Shown: one piece after another, positions 28,552 through 41,030 of the stretch
How positions within the stretch are numbered: position 1 is the stretch's first letter
Layout of the letters: every line of letters begins with the position of its first letter
Origin: Choanephora cucurbitarum
Lineage: Eukaryota > Mucoromycota > Mucoromycetes > Mucorales > Choanephoraceae
Length of the DNA: 64,000 nucleotides
NCBI GenBank assembly: GCA_025331435.1
Contig: JAIWNI010000042.1
Location: forward strand, 62,001 to 126,000
Direction: 5' to 3'
Position numbers and translations under genes: made by a program
The notes under the pieces: generated by a model
What the model was told of the DNA's origin: nothing
Seen by the model: the letters and a program-made list of their open reading frames with translations, nothing else
The model's database searches: none

Positions 28552-28740
28552 TCTCTCTCTCTCTCTCTCTCTCTCTTCTTTTTTGTAAATATCTTTTTAA
28601 TTTCTTTTAAAGAAAAGAAGAGAATAAATACAACAATATAATATGTGCATATATATATGTGTGCGTAAGTGTATAAGTGTATATGTATGTATATGTAAAT
28701 GTGTAGATATGTAATTATATATATATATAAGTGGGCTTTT
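28552..28740. repeat. (CT)n tract and AT-rich alternating repeats between convergent genes
   Basis: A perfect CT dinucleotide run of about 26 bp (28552-28577) is followed by alternating TATG/TA repeats (about 28,640-28,730). They lie in the 294 bp between the ends of the convergent DHHC and FAR-acyltransferase genes. Confidence 0.85.
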
Positions 28741-28788
28741 CACTCTTTCTATCTAGAAGAAAGACGTAAAAAAGGGTAGAATATGGGG

Positions 28789-31700
28789 TTATCGCAAATT
28801 ATAAGCTTCGGATATACGACGCAAAGCACGCGCTTGAGCTGCCCGATCGCCCGCAGGTGCACTACTAGCTAACAAGGAATACACAAGTTGTGCTAATCCA
28901 TCTTCGTTTTCTGGTAATTCTATATTTCTTCGCTTAGCAAAGCTTGAGTTAGCGTGCAAGATACCCTTGATCTGTTTCAAACATTTCTGGAACACTTGTG
29001 CGTTTTGGAAGCTTTCCCTTTGAGAAGCAGCACCTAAACGATAAGAGTCAATCTGCTGACAAAGATCAGCCATATTGGAATTGGCTCTATTCATCTGAAT
29101 CTGTGCCATGACAGCCTTCATCATGCCCTCAGGATCCTTAGGAGAGATAGGTGTCTTACCACCATCGCTGTTTTGTCCTGCTAACTCAATCAAGATTTCA
29201 GACGTGGGAATACCTAACTCATGGAGCAAGATTTGAGCATCAGGTGATAGCTTTTCTTTGGCATGAATTTCAGTCAAGAAGCCCATGCTCATAAACACAT
29301 CCACAGCTGTCTTGCTTGATTCGGTCGACAAAACTTCACGATAGATGGTACGACGGCCTGTGATGAGATGGGTAGCGATCCATTGTGTAAGCATAGGAAC
29401 GATACATCGAGGTAACATAGGCACAGCTTCCAATGCAGATAAAGAGCAAGAGGTGATCCAATAAGCATCAATGGTAGGGTAGACAAGGGATGCCAAGAAT
29501 ATCAGCTGTTCATAGCGTACAGTATCATTTTCCATATTTACCAAAAGAACCAAGCGATTGTCTTGAGAACGAATGATGCGTTTCTTGGTATACATTTGAA
29601 TGACAGTATTGAATTTCTAATGAAGAGAAAATGAGTACAGTGTATCTGAGGCAAAAGCCGCTACTTACTTCTTCCATATCCCAATCAAGTACAAATTCTT
29701 TTTCTAACAATTGGACTAAGAAACAGAATCGATCCTTGAATTCATCTTCCAAGACAGATTCTTCAGAGAAAGAAAGGTAGACAACGGCAAAGAATGCATC
29801 CAACAAGAAGATATGGCTCATTTGATTGGCATAGTAAGACAAGGCCATGATGTTATCAGCATGATCATTGACACGGATGTTAGTATCATCATTGATTTCT
29901 CTACCATCAACAATCAAATTCTTGGGCTCGTCCAACAACTTGAAAGCAGTCAAAATCAACGTATCGACATCTTCGCCCTCTAATTGTGTTATCGTAAGTA
30001 ACTAATCGAAATTCAAAGGATAGAGTACTTCTTACCTTGCCATTCAATAGCGAAGTCATGTTGGACAACTTCGTACCGAAGCCATTCAGCAATATCCTTG
30101 ATTTTACCAATACTGACACCATGTGTAGCACGTCCATAAAGGATAACAGAAGAAATAATAGAGACGGGAGATACAACAGTACCCTTGCATTGTGCATCAT
30201 GGATACGCTTAGTGATTTCTGTAATCAATTCGGCTTCATAGGTATCTAAGCTTGCACTATCTGATTTGCGATGGAATTCTTCGGCCACCTCTTGCACACT
30301 CACCAGAGGACCTACACCAAAAGTCACACGGCCACATTTCTTGGGTAAATCCAATCCTTCAGACATAGTCTTTCGACGATCCTTAGCCTCACTTGGTCTT
30401 GTCACGCCATTGGCTCGAATGGGTGCCGACATCATCGAAGGAGGCAAGGCAGTGGGAGGTCCAGACTGAGAAGCAGATCGAGTGCGACCCTTATTGACAC
30501 CTGAGGCAGGCTGTTGATCCAAGACTTCATCGATCAAATGAGGCAATTCAGGAACGTTTTCATATGTGATGTTAATAGGGATAAACACGACATCCTTGTG
30601 TACCTTCTTTTGACCTGTTGTCGAGATGCTATGGGCTAAACTCTCAATGCTCATGGTGGGACTGTTGGCACCTGTAGAGGTGGTTGAGTCAGGTGAGGCA
30701 GGTGGTGTTTGCATCTCGGCAGCAGCAAATCGAGAAATCATACTGGGTGTATTGGAAGTAGGTCGGCCAGTCTGATTGCTTTGGAGTGTGGCTTCAATGA
30801 CCATGTCCACAAAGCCGTCCGAGTAAGCTTCTTGGAATTTACCTGTTCTCGAGCGATGACGTTCAAGACTGAAAGACAGAGCGCCGTGTTCTCTTAAGAG
30901 GACTTGGGTATAGGCAGCAGTAACAGCTGAATTCAGAGGGGATCGCTTACTTCTGTCTCGCTTTACGTAATAAGCACCAGCAAGACGATACACATCGGAC
31001 ATGGGGCCTATCTGAGACATGGCCTCATCACAGGCAAGAGCAGGTACAGGTAAGTGGTATCGAATGGCAATGTACCAAATGATCAATGGGTCCAACAAAC
31101 TCTTTGAGACAGGAACATAGACCACACGTTTGCCCATGGTTGCCTGACGCATGAGACGGAGACTCTCATCTGAAATGCGAACATTTTCAAACATGTCTTC
31201 TAATAAGGATCTTAGAAAAGAACCTGCAAACCAAACAAAGGCTAGTTGAGTGCGTTCACTCATGCGCAAAAGAATCTTGAGTGCTTCATTGATGGCTGTC
31301 TGTTTAGAGACGCCTGCCTTCTGTGTGATCTGAGCAATTGCTTGGTTAACACGCTTGTCATTCAGAACAATCACCTTGACAGATTCATCGCTGCTGCCTA
31401 CTTTGCGACGCCATCGGCCCAATGAGATACGTCTGTCTTTATCTGGGTTGATTATCTCTTCATCTTGACACCAATCGTCTAATGAATCATCAAGATCAGT
31501 CAACCATGGATCCTCTTTCTCTTTAGGTGGGTCGTCAGTCTTTTGAGCGCTGTTGATGAGAAGAGATTTAATGTGGGATACCATACGACCTGTTCGTTGA
31601 ACTATTTGGTCTTGTGTAAAGATGACGCTGTTAACCTGTCTGCCAATCACTAATTGATAATAACTACTATCTTCTTCGTCCACATCACCATTGGGTGGGT

Positions 31701-33902
31701 GAATAGCAGAGTGCCATCCGTCAATAGGCGTAGGGACTCGCAAGTTGGTCTCTTGACAGACATAGTAATGAATACCATAAGATGCATTGGTCAAGTAGTT
31801 GAACCAGAATAACTGGTTTGCGTCTTCAGGCACAATCTCATTTGGATCAAAATCCAGGCTAGTGTCCATTGTCTTTAATGCATAGGCTAAATTATTTGTG
31901 TTTTCGTTTAGCTGGAAAGTGCCTGATTGGTATATACTATCTCGCATAGTGGTTGCCAACTTAGCTGCTCTGTCAACTGTTCTACTAAGGCGATGTGAAT
32001 TGCGTTTGTTATTGAACGAAGAGGTTGAAGAAGAAGCTGAGGGTGAAACACTTCGCATACGATCTGTCGATTGTGAGGCCATCGGTAAAGAGGATGCGGA
32101 AGAAGTAGAAGTTGAAGAGGTGGGTGTGTTGTCGCCAGATGAATTGATATAGTCTCTTAGTGAGTTCATCACAGTACGTGCACGAGAAAGTCCAGAGACG
32201 GGTGTACTGACGGATCCATTGAGTGGGATGCGTTGAGGTGGATTGAAATAGGTGCGGGAAGGAGGGAGATTGATGTTGGTTGCCTTGATCCAATACTGAC
32301 GAATGGCTTCATAACCCACACGCCAACTCAATGGCCGCATACTGGCCACAGAAATCTGATAGATCATGGGGAGCATAGGTGTTTCATGAATACCAGGTAA
32401 GTAAATCTTGGGTAACCCATTGTGCTGATAGAATGACATACGGCTTGTAGAACTGGCTGTTCTACGATGTGATCGATGTGAAGCTGATGCATCTGTATGT
32501 TCCAAGTCAGCTATCTTTGGCATATCATACTTGTCAGCAACAGAGAGGGTAGCAGCGCAGCCAATCATGAGACGAACTATATAATCTACTGGTACAACAT
32601 CAGCCACGCTCTCTCCAACATGAGGCTGAATCACTCGAGATCCTCTTCCAGTTAACAGGATTGTACCATTGACGCCATTGACGCCATCGGCCTATGTACC
32701 ATTAAAAAATAAAAAGAGAATTATTCAACTGTTTGAAAACGAGATTATCCATCGTTCTTTACCCAACCAACAAGAGGTTCTTGAATACTGGGACCCACAG
32801 GGCTTAGTCGCATAATGGCTATAGGGAATAATGGACGTTGATCGTCCTGCTTACTTTTGGCAATTTCCTCTAACAACACATGCTCAGCTAATGATTTGGA
32901 ATAATGATAGGCATTGGTATAAAGTGACTGAAAGTGCTGATGATCAAAAGGTGACCCTTCAACAATCTGACGCACAATATTGGTTGCTGAGAGCTGCGAG
33001 TCAGTGGGTGTTTTGGGCAAGGGATACAAGTATTTTTCTTCAGCTGACTTATTGTTTACTGTTTGCAGGTTAGAGAGATGAACAAAAGCAGCTACTGAAT
33101 GACATTGTTTAGCCAGATTCAAGAGTTGCAATGTACCATAAGCATTGATCTATCAAGAGAGTGAACAGGTTGTTCAAAAGTGTAAAAAATGAGACTTTAC
33201 CTTGACTGCATCTTCCAATCGCATACTACCATCCACATTACCAGCACAGTGGAAAATAACGTTTGTCTGCTGTGTAATTATATCAAAATCAAGATCCGAT
33301 AACCCAAGATTTGGTTCCGTTAAATCACCAAAAATAGGATAGACTTTTTCCTCTATAAATTCATCAAATATGTTGTTACCAATAGATCGGCGCAAGTTCA
33401 CAAAAGCCTAAAATGACTTGATGTTAATACACACACACTTTTTCTGTCTCCTGAATTTACTTGCCTTGTTTAGCAAAATATCATCTTGTAACCTTCCACT
33501 TGCGGAACGTTGGTGTTGACGACTGCTTGGCCTCAAAAGAATAAAAATCTTATCGACTGAGTGACGAAGTGAATGAATTATTTTCCACAAGACCGCTTTC
33601 CCGACAAAACCAGTGGCACCTGTGATCAAGATCGACTTTTGGTTGTAGAATGACTGGATGGTCTTTTGTGCCCGATCGAGTTGTTCATCGTCGTCATCGT
33701 CAATCGAGAAGTCATGTTTGCGATGAGTAGGTAGCTCAATAGCCTCATCTTCGGGAAAAGGTTCGCTGTTCTCGATCTCCTTGACAACGTCGAATATGGT
33801 GGGTGAGTCGGGTGTTGTCGGTGTTGCAGCTCCACTCGGCATATAGTCTTTACTCTCCAGGTCCGGATCAGTGATAGATATAGTAGGGACTGAATCGCTC
33901 AT
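28789..33902 (-). CDS. Fatty acyl-CoA reductase fused to a GPAT/DHAPAT-type acyltransferase
   Basis: Six exons (33902-33465, 33407-33201, 33149-32763, 32691-30036, 29979-29669, 29616-28789) give 1608 residues in one frame. The N-terminal part is a fatty acyl-CoA reductase: GATGFVG (residues 95-101), FHCAGNVD, catalytic YHYSK (296-300), then GTILLTGRG and VADVVPVDY. FARs make fatty alcohols. The C-terminal half follows the PlsB/GNPAT acyltransferase order: VYVPVSKSLLDP (block I), LAGAYYVKR (block II), LERHRSRTG (block III), FIPINITYENV (block IV), then the all-helical GPAT C-terminal domain with LIFLASLVYPTIDAYW. In block I the catalytic His of HX4D is Ser (about residue 873, codon TCA near 31,105), while the Asp is kept; block III has ER where EG is usual. 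FAR and DHAPAT act together in ether-lipid synthesis, so a joint role is plausible, but the acyltransferase half may be inactive. Intron 1 appears to start with GC (gcaagt). Confidence 0.88.
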
Positions 33903-34807
33903 TTCAGTTGCTATTCCGTAAACAAGAAGAAATAGCACAAGAAGAAGAAGAGGGGGGAAATGAAGGAAAAAGAGAAGTGGTAGTAAGAAAGGCTAAAAAT
34001 GGTCCAGAATAAAAAGGTTGTATTTAAATTTAATACTAATTTGTCTCAGCCTGTTTGAGTAACAATCAACAAAAAAGCTAGGGAAAAAACCATAAGGGGA
34101 GAGAAAGAGAGGGGGAGGAGATTACAATGTTGAACAGAGATTTCTGTTGTGAAGAGATAAAAATAGCCATACAGTGTGTACTCTTATAAGAAAAAAAAAA
34201 GGAGATCACATAGAGAGAGATATGAAATAAAAAGGAGGAAATGGCAGTTTTCGCTTTATAGCTCTCTAAATACAGTATTTCTTGAAACAGAATGTACACT
34301 GAGAGAAAGAGTTGTATGAGAAAAATGCAGATGATACAGTAACATTGATCGAAACGAATGCTATTTGGCTAATCTACCTATCAGGTGGTATAGAGCACCA
34401 ATGCCAAAAGTAAATTGACACCGAACATAATATTTAAACTTCCAAATTGATCACTGACAAAAATGGCTAAATGCATTTGATACATTGATGAGTTTGTAAG
34501 CAAACTAGTGTAATGCTTCTGCCTAGCTTGCAGGAACATGATTACTACAAAAGAAGACAATGAGACTTGTGCGTACAACAACATTCTTTTTAAACCTCAA
34601 GAGTTATTCTTGTTGATTCGCCCAAGACCTTACTGTTACGAAGATTGTCAGTTGATATGTAACAATTGGGCCAATCATCGAAGAATATAGACAAAAGAAG
34701 ACAGTTAACCGAAATAAAAGGGGCCTCCTAAATTTATGCGGCTTTTAATTGTTGAAATCTAGCCAATCAAAACCAGTTCTTTATTATGTAAATCAAACAA
34801 CTTTTTT
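33903..34807. other. Intergenic region
   Basis: Upstream region of the FAR-acyltransferase gene. It contains purine-rich runs (GAAGAAGAAGAGG, 33,930-33,970, and AGAGAGAAAGAGAGGGG near 34,100) and A/T homopolymers. No coding frame here has a recognisable product. Confidence 0.5.
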
Positions 34808-37094
34808 TTAAGGATACATTTTATATTCATTGACAACAAAGAGCATGGTAACAGTTGTCATGACTAGAGCAATGAAAAAAATGAAACAATGTTAGTAGTC
34901 AGTTTAACCTTCTGCCTCCTACTAACTTACTTAGCCATAAGTCCCATTTTTCTTTCAGTAATGTTTGAAAGCTAACTGTCTGTTGTGCTTCTTCCATTTC
35001 ATCAATAAGGTATGTGTTGACAATATTGTTCTTCATCCCCACCGCTTGATTATGGTTAGTAAAGCTTAAGGTATTTCTTGTCTATGGATACTTACAAAGA
35101 TAGTTGACTCCTTCCTTCTGCCAGAACATGACACTTCCTATGGGCTTCATAAAGAAGAAGAAGAAACGAGATGTTAGTCATTTACTCACAAACAAAGACT
35201 CAACTTACTGTCACAAATCCAAGATGACCCTCTTTAGGTGTCACCACCATCCTTAGGATCCATTCTAAGGGCTTCTCTAGGTGATGAGGGCTTTCAGAGA
35301 TAGACTGCTTTCTCTCATAGGCCAATCCATCCCCTGATCCTCGTTTATAGATATAGACTGAATTAGATTCAGTCCAGACAGCCAATAGAGTACCTTCTTC
35401 ATTTAGCTGAACTCCTCGAATGTTAGTAGCATCATAAGCTGAGCCTGTTTCTGTACTGTAAGGTTCAATCGAATCTGGTATCTGCATTGTATGGTAGAAC
35501 TCATGTATCACATGACCTTCTTTATCCTTATACAGATGGCGGCGATCATAAGGGTTCTCCATTAGACTCTGAATGTTGTCAGTAAAGTCCAAAGTTTGGA
35601 AATCATTATGAATCAATGAGACCACCATGGTTTTGGCATCTCTTGAGCGAGACACGGTTGGAATAGGCATGCTGATGACAGTACGTTCATGATGAAAATG
35701 AGCACCATCCACAAAAGCCATATATTCTAGGTTTTCATCTACTATGATACTATCCTAGATAGACATTATGCTGTTTGTTCAATAATAGTAAAGAGTAATT
35801 GAGACTATACTTACATTGGAATACAAATGATCTTGGCGTATCCAATGGTCTAGCTGAAGATTGGATTGTTTGGAAGGTACTACAATACCATCTGAAACAG
35901 AAACGTTTGTATGAAAATAACTCTGTGTCTTGTGTATATCCAAGCTAAAGACTCGGTAGGTATGATGACTACAAATATCGAGAAATAAGTCAAACAAAAG
36001 TACATACGCTACTCTCTCTCTTTTTTTCTTTCTTTCTTAGAAGCAAATCCCACATACTTTGAAGAATACAGCTTGGCTAATGCGCTTACATGAGCATCTG
36101 TTCCTTTAGGTTGATGATAGGCTATTTTTTTTTATAAAGGCACAATTAGCATTTCTTGTTTTCATCGCATAGTCATTTCTCGGTTCCTTACGTCGAGCAG
36201 GCTCTCCTGTCTGTCCTGTTGTCAATAAGACTGGCTGTGATTGCTCTGAATGAGGTGGTAATAATAATTCTTTAGGTAACTGCATAATTCGAAATCGATA
36301 GTTGTCCGGATCACTGATGAAATAAAATAAAAATTCAGTCATGTTTTTTTTTCTCTCTCTCTCTCATATAGATAATATTACCGAGAAAAAAGAAGGGAAT
36401 CGTTCTCGAGCGAGATAGCATCGACCATTGTATTGCCTGGCAATATCAAGTCCTTGTAGTGATATTGATTCTCTACATGGTAATAAACACGAACCAAATG
36501 CTGTACTTCATCATCTTCTATTAAATGATGAAGAACAGCAAATTGGGCACCTTCATTGCCTTCTGGCATTCGACCTACCCGACTAATAGGTCCACGAAGT
36601 AGATGCTTAAAACCAGTTTCCCATTCTATGTGTATAGAAGAAAATGTTCAATTAGGAGCCTTCCTTTTTGTAAGCACTTGGCTGTATTCTTAAAGATCAA
36701 TTTACCTTCTTCTGTTGAAGGCTTTAGAAAATCTTCCTTTCTTTTTCTGGCTTGTATGACGACACCTACAGAAAAAAAGAAAAAGAAAGCTCATTAGAAC
36801 ACAAGAGCAAAGTGGTAAACACAGAAAATTACCATTCACACCCAACTTGACTGAATCCACACCACGCACATAACCTTTATTGGCTTCTAGAACAGCTTCA
36901 AAGTGAATATGTGTTCGATAGATATAGTCGCCATGGTGCTTCAAGAGTACCTCTGAAGGCTCATTCAATCTAGATCGCTTAGGTGTGAAGGTTTGTACTA
37001 ATACAGGATGAGGATAGGGTGTATCTCGTAATAAGCTGACAAAGTATATCATAGCTACACCGGCTATTAACAATACCAAGACACGCCATTTCAT
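34808..37094 (-). CDS. Unrecognised membrane-anchored protein, possible beta-propeller fold
   Basis: About ten exons join in one open frame to roughly 500 residues. The protein begins MKWRVLVLLIAGVAMIYFVSLL, an uncleaved signal anchor with a short cytosolic side, and ends after a second hydrophobic segment (TTVTMLFVVNEYKMYP). Between them are repeated short beta-rich stretches with WD/propeller-like spacing, such as TLLAVWTESNSVYIYKRG, MAFVDGAHFHHERTVISMP and YRVFSLDIHKTQSY. The layout suggests a lumenal propeller held by membrane segments at both ends. I do not recognise the family. All splice sites are standard GT-AG, and no lesion is seen. Exon order: 37094-~36834, ~36777-36718, ~36628-36383, ~36314-36192, then short exons to the last at about 34,863-34,808. 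Confidence 0.72.
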
Positions 37095-38469
37095 TTTGAG
37101 CGTGTTATTTATAAGTGTATAGCTAGGCGTGTGTAATTAGTTTGGTATTTAGAAGAAAGGGAAAGAAAAAAGCAACTCTGCATTTCATTCAGCATAAGTT
37201 GATGGTTTCACCAAAAAAAAGTGTGTCATTTACCTTCTACTTTAGGGCAAAGTTGTGTCCAAGTAAGTTGGAAGCCAAATTTCTTTCTGACATTGAAACA
37301 GTAGATGTGCATGAATTAAATCAGGTCAGCTAAGATTTTGTGTTTGTCCTTTTGTCTGAGTGCATACAAACACTCTTTACTTCTTCTTCTTCTTTCACAA
37401 ATATAATCGTAATAAGCATTTGTGAAGCCACTTTGCTAGCATAGGTAATGAATACCTCCTAGCCAATGCATGACGGACATGAACAGCACACATCCAATCT
37501 CAGCAATGTTCTTCCTCTTTCACTAGTTGGCCTTTCTCATTTGACTGACTAGATATATTTTCATTCAATCTTTCTTGCTCTCCTTTTTATTTTACATCTC
37601 ATTTGCTTTTCACTGAAGCAGATAGGAGGATAAAGGCATGTATGACAACTCAAGCCTAGTAAGGCTCAAGCTTGGCAACGTTAAGTTGTGACTGAAATGA
37701 GTCACAGCAGAAAGCTTATGGAGGACTATTGTATCACGCGTTGTATTTTTATAAGCCCAACATGAAGTTATTCCGCCGTTACATGCAGCAATTTTACAAG
37801 CTGGTTGTGCTGAGTTGGCCTAATTTACAATCATGTTTGTTCTACTTTGTTTCAGAGTATTTGACTTCAAGTTACTCTTTTATAATCAAGTATGACTTTA
37901 GTGGTCTTTATGACAAGAAAAATTGGCAGGCATCTAAAGCACTCATGCTCTCAAACTATAACCTTAAATTGACCCGTTACTGTATGTTGATGTGATACAA
38001 AATCAATAGTCATTTGCGAAAAAGGGCTTAACAATAGGTGATCGTTTGCCATGGTGTTAGAATCTGTCATAATGTTGGTTCGAGTACTTGCTTTCCTCTT
38101 GAAGCCTTCTCTGTTGATTCTCTATTCTCCTTATCAGTTGCCACATAAAACATATGTTTAAAGCACTCCTTGTTTGACTCGAAGCACCAACATTGCTCAA
38201 TCCCCATGATGGTATCTAAACAGAATGCTCAATTTAGCCTACCAGTCTTTCTATTCGCTTGTATACCTACTGCTATAATAAATAAGTCTGAAATCAAGGT
38301 ACAGTATGAGTTTAGAACGAAAGGTCCGGCTTTTGCTACTGAAGCTAGCCTTGTCTTTGACTGACCTTGCCCTCTTTCCTTGCTGTATCAATATTTCTTC
38401 TATTGATGCCGGCATAAATCACTACATATACATTCACCAAGCCCTGTTATCTAGGATAACAAGCCATAT
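37095..38469. other. Intergenic region, no supported gene
   Basis: Only short frames (for example 37,729-37,995 plus strand) without motif or splice partner. It separates an intact gene from the decayed gene on the same strand. Confidence 0.45.
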
Positions 38470-41030
38470 CGTCTATAGAAATCAACACCGGCTAGCGATC
38501 CACCCGAATTGGCTGATATAGCTTTTGTTTTGAGGAGAAGATGTTGTTTGTAGGTCCATATGGAATGAAAGGACAGAGCTATCTTGGATGAGTGATAGTT
38601 TGCTTCTTCGACTGCAAAAATAGCTTGAAAGACGCTATCGCTCTGAACTATCTTCTCTCTGTCATAGTCACTAAAATCGTAAAAGAAGAGCAAAGACTCT
38701 AATGGATGCCAAAAGTGTTGGCCTGCTGTAACATAGTCAAAACTATTGATGGTCTCTAGAACTAATTTTAATAAAAAAAAAGAAATTATAATGCTAGCTC
38801 CATGTCATCAGCTGTTATGATTACCTCTTTTGTTTCGCCTTTGAATCTCTATGACTGCTTCAATAATCCAATGTGATATAGGCATACCTTTTATATCAAA
38901 AGAGTCCAAAAGAACTCTATTGAGAAGCAGTTTGTACATTTCAAAGCCACCTGCATCAATCAAAATCACCAAAGGATTTCGAGAACACTGCTAATTCTCT
39001 TTTGCATCTTGGTCACAACCACTCTTAAGATGAATCTTGACATCTTGTTTTTTGATGATTTTTAGTAACAGTAGCCTTGTTCTCCGATGAGATGCAAACC
39101 TGGCCAACGTATCTGTACCACTTGACGTCTGAAACTAGTAGGATGTTGATCCATCTGTTCTCTCAAGAGCGTTATAAAACATACTTTCAGAACTTTTAAA
39201 AAAAAAGGGGGTTGTAACCAGACAATCCTCTACTTCTTAAATAAAAACAACTGCTTACAATGATACCCTAAAAAAAAGATGGCTTCTGCTTGTACTTATT
39301 TTGGCTTTCTACTAAAGTACGTTGGTAAATCACTGATTCACAAACCTTTTCAGATATATAGTTATTGTCGGATGAAGTGAGGGTGGTATTGACATTAATG
39401 AAGCGCCTCCCGATCAGTGTAGTTTCGGTTCGTTTGTAGATCTCTTGTCTGGACATTGTGCGCTGACCATGCTCCGTTTCTTCGGAACAGCTCATGTCTG
39501 CTGAATTGCTCTCTCCTCATTTTGTCTTTTCCTCCAATACATATACTCTAGTCTGAGACTGTTCATTTCAGGATAACTTCGAGGCTGTATAAACTGCTTC
39601 TCATATACAAATCCATCGATTGTTTCTCAATGCTTGTCCGTCATATCTCTATAGCCTTGGATTGATGAATCATTGCATTCTGGAAGTAGTGACTTATTTC
39701 GACGCAGCTTGAGTTTATGCTGATGACACAAGTCAGACCACATGGAAGGAAACAAAGAAAGAACTCACTTTCATCTTCCGTAGCCAGACAGAAAAGGATT
39801 TCCCTTTGAGACTGACTGATGTATTGTTTACGTCTTGCTTTCTAGAATTCAGTGAAAGATCAAGCTGAGAAAAATGACTGGACTTTTTTTGATTTCGTTT
39901 CTCTTCAACTTGATTGGATTGCATACAATAGTCAGATTTGGCGTATGCCCTACGTGTGCGAGACAATATACTTCGGCAATGCGATCAGCTGCAGCAGTTG
40001 TGTTCTCATATTGTAGCGCAATGAAAGGCTTGATGGAAAGGACCAATACAGCACTCAATCGCTCTGAATAGACATAGCTTTTGATCCAAAAGTCTCATAC
40101 TTTGATGTAAACATTGCGCTGGTCAGAAAAACCAGCCATGATAAGATATCGATGATCTGATGAAAGTCTCCAAACATCAATAAGACTGACATTTTGATTG
40201 TCGTTAAAGGGCGACAAGTGTTCCACAGAATTGGTTACAGAGCTAGTAAGCACTAATTTGTTACTTTCGGATATAACAGTGACATTGTATTTGACTTCTT
40301 CTGTAAATGCTTTAGGCATCAACTTGATGCGACTGCTCAAGCTGTCTCCTATCACAAACAACTGTGAGAAATGGTCACGTTTGGATAATTGATTGAGTCT
40401 CTTCTAGATCTTGGAACAATCCAGGCCAATACCCCCCAGCTAGTTGACTTATCTGGTATTATTGAAAAGGAACTTGCAAATTCAAAATTGAATAGGCAGA
40501 TTTGCTGCTGAGACTTCAAATTGTTTACAGTAGTATTAAAATCAATATACTTCGCAATCCTTGAATCCAAGAGGAATTGTCTCTGCATAATGTTACCTGA
40601 GCTAAACACATATATTCATTCCAGATTGATAACCGCAAATTCGCCATCATCAAAAGACACACCATAGCCTTAAACATCAGTCACCTCTCCTGTAAGCTTA
40701 ATTCATTTGATCGTTCTGTCTCTTTTCATTTTATGAAGAGCACGATACTTATGGTCAATGTTTGGATCAAAGTAAAAGATAGAGAGAGATTCATTTGTCA
40801 TCGCTTGAAATAGAGATGCTATAGACAGAATGATCTCTTACCTTTACGAACATACTGGTGACATCTATAGTGTAACGGAAATATGGAAAGCTTGAATGGA
40901 TTTTATTAAGGCCAAGAACAGTGATGTTGAAAGTGACTTTCACGATGGCCCCATCATAGCTAGGATAGCCTAGGTATGCTTTATCTATCACACTGTACTC
41001 TGACAAATTGCTGTCGTGATAGTTTTTTGT
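38470..41030 (-). pseudogene. Decayed multi-exon gene with several in-frame stops
   Basis: Long stretches of plausible protein sequence on the minus strand are interrupted by stops and frame changes. At 41,010-40,830 the frame is open (AYLGYPSYDGAIVKVTFNIT). In 40,790-40,590 one frame with good coding character contains three stops: ...RTIK*IKLTGEVTDV*GYGVSFDDGEF and VINLE*IYVF. At 40,360-40,095 it continues (SLSSRIKLMPKAF... DVWRLSSDHRYLIMAGF) in a shifted frame, then NVYIKV*DFWIKSY. Around 38,990-38,790 there is ILIDAGGFEMYKLLLNR, and at 38,760-38,470 HFWHPLESLLFFYDFSDYD. The phrases with 'SSDHRYLIMAGF' suggest propeller-like repeats, but I do not recognise the family. Stops and frameshifts together make a functional gene unlikely. 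Confidence 0.7.

Noticed and set aside
28789..33902. Reading the FAR and acyltransferase parts as two adjacent genes
   Set aside because: The fourth exon alone (2.66 kb) runs from the end of the reductase domain through all acyltransferase blocks with no stop, so a split would have to lie inside an open exon.
38030..38100. tRNA-like B box (GGTTCGAGTAC)
   Set aside because: No fitting A box or acceptor-stem pairing could be found around it.
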